Shown here: in pieces, positions 50,261 through 52,898 of the stretch | Numbering within the stretch: position 1 is the stretch's first letter | How the letters are laid out: every line of letters starts with the position of its first letter | NCBI GenBank assembly: GCA_021463515.1 | Contig: JAJTYZ010000049.1 | Coordinates: 1-52,898, forward strand | DNA: 52,898 bases | From: Chthoniobacterales bacterium | Lineage (GTDB): Bacteria; Verrucomicrobiota; Verrucomicrobiia; Chthoniobacterales; JACTMZ01 | Direction: 5' to 3' | Made by a program: the position numbers and the translations under genes | The notes under the pieces: model-generated | What the model was told of the DNA's origin: nothing | The model's database searches: none | What the model saw: the letters and a program-made list of their open reading frames with translations, nothing else

Positions 50261-51598
50261 TTAGGGGGTTCTTTTCTCCGGTTTTGGATTCTGAATGAAG
50301 GAGCCTTTATGATCGGAGTTCCACACCCATTGGAGGTTATCTTTGCCATCCGCTTGGGTCGGAGCATCCTTTCGGTAGGTGTCCCACATTTGCTGAACGA
50401 ACTTATCCGTATAGCGCCGTGTTGGTTTAAGCTCTCCTGTTTTGGTCTCGTGGCTTACTTGCCCTGGCTCCATGAACCAGTCGCAAAAGTCAAAAAAAGC
50501 GTCGTGATTCCATAAGGCTTTTGCCTTCATGTAAAGTGCGGCTAAAGCGTGACTGCTCCAATTGCCGGTCGTCCACATGTAATTGTTCTGGAATTTTTCC
50601 TGATCATCCCATGCACTGTAAGGTTTTTCTTGGTAAGGAGCACGAGGGCGCCCATGGTACACCACTTGCCAGAGAACCTGCTGCCCATTGCCTCCTTGCC
50701 CATAATAGGTGTCCATATCCTCCGAAAAAAGGGTCGTCGGTTCCGCACCTTCGGCATCGGGATCGAGTTTAAATTCATAGGGGGGTGGGAAACTGGAGAT
50801 TTTCGGGAAGCGGCTTAGTTCCGGTTTGTCGAGCATTAAACTGGCAAAGAGGATGGGCCATTTTCGGCCGATCCAATGCCCGCCATCGGAAACCCACTGC
50901 CGTCCACTAAGAGCTAAACCATGCAAATCTATCCCATATTGGAGAAACCGCGTGAGCAACTTCTCTTTCTGCTCGCGAGGGGCATCCGTGAGCAATAAAA
51001 GAGAAGCGTAACCATTCATTTTCAGAACATCGCAGCCATACGCCGGTTGATTACGTCCGGGTGCTGTGTATTGGATGATCCAACTGCTGACATGATCGAG
51101 CCACGGACGCTCGTAAATTCTGGCCATCTTTTCCCAATCGGGTGTGGAAGTGATGGGCGGCAGGTTGGGCAAAAGGTCCCATTGTATATCTTTGGCACGA
51201 TAAATCGTTTTGTCCGTGCCGGCGTAAGCCGGACGAAAGGCGTCCGCCGGCGGCACTTCAGCAAGACTCGTAAGTATCGCCGCTGTATCAAGAGCCACTT
51301 CCGAAACCCCTGGTTCCTTTTTGGTCTGTTTGATTTCGCTCATCAAGGCTCCCGGTATGTAGGGTGTCGTCAATTTCCCATCCACATAGTTTTCGCTGCT
51401 GATGGTCGAAATGAGCGACTGGCCTGCTGGAAGAAGGTGGGGAAATTGAATGGTTTGCGTAGGATCGAAATTCCGGGCGCGTGAGTCGTAGCCCTGTATG
51501 TTGAAGCCCCATTTTGGATCAGGGCCGAGGATAATCATAGAGCCGTTGCGAAGGGTCTTATCGTCATGCAATGCGGGCGCGTTGTAGAAGCTTCTCAC
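50261..51598 (-). CDS. 3' part of a frameshifted, uncharacterised secreted-enzyme gene
   Basis: This 445-residue frame starts with a GTG that overlaps the upstream fragment (GTGA). It reads RSFYNAPALHDDKTLRNGSMI, then WGFNIQGYDSR, SLISTISSENYVDG, and has helical-toroid-like segments (SSWIIQYTAPGRNQPAYGCDV, then SLMLDKPELSRF). The family is not known to me. It occurs near a lyase-type glycan operon and may be a glycan enzyme. The upstream fragment (51595-51933) continues smoothly into it if one C is added at 51632-51636, so the two are parts of one gene. Confidence 0.65.
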   Translation of the reverse strand: MRSFYNAPALHDDKTLRNGSMIILGPDPKWGFNIQGYDSRARNFDPTQTIQFPHLLPAGQSLISTISSENYVDGKLTTPYIPGALMSEIKQTKKEPGVSEVALDTAAILTSLAEVPPADAFRPAYAGTDKTIYRAKDIQWDLLPNLPPITSTPDWEKMARIYERPWLDHVSSWIIQYTAPGRNQPAYGCDVLKMNGYASLLLLTDAPREQKEKLLTRFLQYGIDLHGLALSGRQWVSDGGHWIGRKWPILFASLMLDKPELSRFPKISSFPPPYEFKLDPDAEGAEPTTLFSEDMDTYYGQGGNGQQVLWQVVYHGRPRAPYQEKPYSAWDDQEKFQNNYMWTTGNWSSHALAALYMKAKALWNHDAFFDFCDWFMEPGQVSHETKTGELKPTRRYTDKFVQQMWDTYRKDAPTQADGKDNLQWVWNSDHKGSFIQNPKPEKRTP

Positions 51599-51933
51599 AT
51601 CAGTGATTGGTTCCTCTGCCGATGCCGGGCCGGGGGTGGGGTGACGCTCACGACATTAACCGGGCCAACAACCCACCAGTCTCCCGTGATGAATTGACCG
51701 ACTTGATGTGGCTTATCGAATGTCCACGTAATGCCATATTGGGTGACCGAGGTTGCCATCGTTACCTCGGGGCTTGGGGGCGTGGCCGTTGGTGACGCTG
51801 CCGAAGTTGCGGGAGGGGTGTCGGGCCTCGCCGCAATTTGAGTCGTGTCTCGCCGTAGCCGTAGAGCAACAAAGAAAGTGATCAGCCCCAAGAGAACGGA
51901 AAAAATAAGGAGAGAATATGTGCGTTTCATCAT
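51595..51933 (-). CDS. 5' part of the frameshifted secreted-enzyme gene
   Basis: This 112-residue fragment has an N-terminal hydrophobic segment (LLIFSVLLGLITFFVAL) and a Pro/Thr/Ala-rich linker. The domain that starts TQYGITWTFDKPHQVGQFI, then GDWWVVGPVNVVSVTP breaks off after SVTPPPA. The following frame at +1 continues GPASAEEPITDVRSFYN directly into the next gene. Restoring the frame yields a single membrane-anchored or exported protein of about 556 residues. A candidate operator lies at 51977. Confidence 0.65.
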   Translation of the reverse strand: MMKRTYSLLIFSVLLGLITFFVALRLRRDTTQIAARPDTPPATSAASPTATPPSPEVTMATSVTQYGITWTFDKPHQVGQFITGDWWVVGPVNVVSVTPPPARHRQRNQSLM

Positions 51934-51976
51934 TCATAAGATTCGCTTTCGGAGGAAATCGTTCCAGCGAGAATAA

Positions 51977-51992
51977 AGTCAACGTGTTGACT
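51977..51992. promoter_or_regulatory. Perfect-arm 16-bp palindrome (operator-like)
   Basis: AGTCAAC-GT-GTTGACT is fully symmetric (7-bp arms) and lies 44 bases upstream of the start at 51933. It has the size and sequence style of LacI/GntR-family operators. It may control the frameshifted enzyme gene. No regulator gene is adjacent. Confidence 0.45.
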
Positions 51993-52090
51993 GCGCCATG
52001 GTGGCTTTGGAGGAGTTCGCCCAAGCAACAGTTTGACTTTTTTGCATTTCTACGAGGTTGGGCTTTGTGTCATCAATGAATTGAATCGCC

Positions 52091-52825
52091 ATGGCATTTT
52101 CTTTGCGACAATTTTGACAACACCCCCGCCGAGGTTTCAGCTTGGTGGAATTGCTCGTTTGCTTAGTAATCCTCAGTATTTTAGCCATGCTGGTAGTTCC
52201 GGGCATTCAGAAATGGAGATCCGTGGCACTCTCCGCAAATTGTGCCAGTAATTAGCGAGAGATTGGCAACGCTTTTCGACTTTACGCGCTGGACAATAAC
52301 AACCTCTATCCGGCACCACGAGGCCGTAGTGACTACATTCCACCTGATAGCTTTATTGCTGTGGATTCGCGAAAAAACCCGACTCAAAACAATTGGATGG
52401 TTGAGCTTTATCCCTACTTAGGGAGTGATCGCCGAGGTTATTCCAACAGAGATGCAGATCTTCACCGCATCAAAGCCTCCTATTGCCCCGAGTACTATCG
52501 TGTATATGGTAAGGAGCCATCCTTTAGGGTTTATGTGACAGCGGGTTATGGCATGGTTTTTCCTTTCATAACTTACGGCGACGGCCCGAATTCTGCGGCT
52601 CCACCTCCTCACAATATCAACTTCCGATTTAATTCAGCGTTGATAGCGAAGCCTTCCACAACACTTCTTGCGGGGGATAGCACGGATTATTGGTTGGAGC
52701 TGCAACCTCCCCGCCGATCTTATGGGGATTGGTATGAAAGCACTTCTCATTTGGGCGGCTACGAAGCAGGGCACCCTGATAGGCACCATGGGAAGGCTAG
52801 GGCCTGTCAAGGTAAAATAGCTTGA
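52091..52825 (+). pseudogene. Pseudopilin (DUF1559-like) pseudogene with two stop codons, cut by an IS
   Basis: In one frame from an ATG at 52091 the sequence reads MAFSLRQF, TGA (52115-52117), then RRGFSLVELLVCLVILSILA (prepilin site and helix), NCASN, TAG (52253-52255) and REIGNAFRLYALDNNNLYP. The canonical CxSNLRQIGNAF shows that the TAG replaces a Leu codon. The C-terminus DRHHGKA, where the DGH motif should follow, is replaced by IS sequence (from 52800). The gene is thus inactivated three times. The longest clean stretch is 52361-52825. Confidence 0.75.
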
Positions 52826-52898
52826 TATATCAGAGCAACGATAATAAATGCTATGAACATTTCATCAAGCTTTTCAAAACGGGTAAATATTCTACGAA
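52800..52898 (-). mobile_element. End of an IS5-family insertion sequence (continues beyond the window)
   Basis: GGGCCTGTCAAGG at 52800-52812 looks like the terminal inverted repeat at the 3' end of an IS. Its boundary coincides exactly with loss of the pseudopilin similarity. The transposase C-terminus is read on the reverse strand. The flanking CTAG suggests insertion at a short target, but the other end is not visible. Confidence 0.7.
52807..52898 (-). CDS. IS5-family transposase, C-terminal fragment
   Basis: Only the last 29 codons are in the window. They read RRIFTRFEKLDEMFIAFIIV, then ALIYQAILP and stop (TGA at 52807-52809). The R-I-x-T-R-(F/Y)-(D/E)-K-L-D pattern followed by a hydrophobic helix is the usual end of IS5-family transposases. 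The catalytic DDE residues lie outside the window, so activity is unknown. Confidence 0.75.
   Translation of the reverse strand, partial: RRIFTRFEKLDEMFIAFIIVALIYQAILP

Overview
The window looks like chromosomal DNA of a heterotrophic Gram-negative bacterium, most likely a member of the Verrucomicrobiota (Opitutae-like). This is inferred from family content and not from any rRNA. The supporting signs are a LacI-regulated glycan operon encoding a PEP-CTERM protein, pseudopilins of the type with a C-terminal His-x-Asp-Gly motif, a type III glutamine synthetase, several uncharacterised secreted glycan enzymes, and weak or absent Shine-Dalgarno sequences with many ATGA stop/start overlaps. No rRNA, tRNA or CRISPR array was seen.

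Region 1 (1-17.5 kb) is a carbohydrate catabolic locus. It opens with the tail of a deacetylase-like gene and a TIM-barrel glycosidase-like gene. A VapBC pair set among palindromic repeats follows. A LacI-family regulator with two operator-like palindromes at its start then heads a long co-directional run: PEP-CTERM surface protein, small secreted lectin-like protein, 1361-residue secreted GH42-like enzyme, pseudopilin, cytoplasmic GH36-like enzyme, alpha/beta hydrolase, Gfo/Idh/MocA oxidoreductase, 2-hydroxyacid dehydrogenase and M55 D-aminopeptidase. The natural reading is outside-in glycan capture, cleavage, deacylation and oxidation.

Region 2 (17.5-23.2 kb) holds hipBA, then a nitric-oxide defence cluster (di-iron repair protein Ric, group III truncated haemoglobin, divergent NsrR with a plausible operator), a methyltransferase and lgt. 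Region 3 (23.3-32.7 kb) is mostly housekeeping: glutamine synthetase III, an outer-membrane beta-barrel, pdxH, a tight four-gene reverse operon (uracil-DNA glycosylase, coaX, aldehyde dehydrogenase, low-molecular-weight phosphatase) and an MHS-type transporter.

Region 4 (32.7-37.5 kb) is a second glycan operon: heparinase-II/III-like lyase, phosphodiesterase/sulfatase-fold enzyme and esterase-like hydrolase. The lyase's signal peptide is cut off by an in-frame stop. Region 5 (37.6-42.9 kb) carries pdhABC, a hypothetical protein, a lipoprotein and a XerC/D recombinase. Region 6 (42.9-50.1 kb) has a decayed transposase, a second VapBC, and an oligopeptide-type ABC transporter operon ending in a DUF309 gene.

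Region 7 (50.1-52.9 kb) is decaying accessory DNA. It contains a gene remnant, a frameshifted secreted-enzyme gene, a pseudopilin pseudogene with two stops, and the end of an IS5-family element inserted into that pseudogene. I found no clear candidate for a wholly new defence or mobile system. The most unusual items are the LacI/PEP-CTERM/pseudopilin glycan operon, the interrupted signal peptide, repeat-derived coding sequence in two genes, and a peptide-binding protein with a domain-sized insertion.
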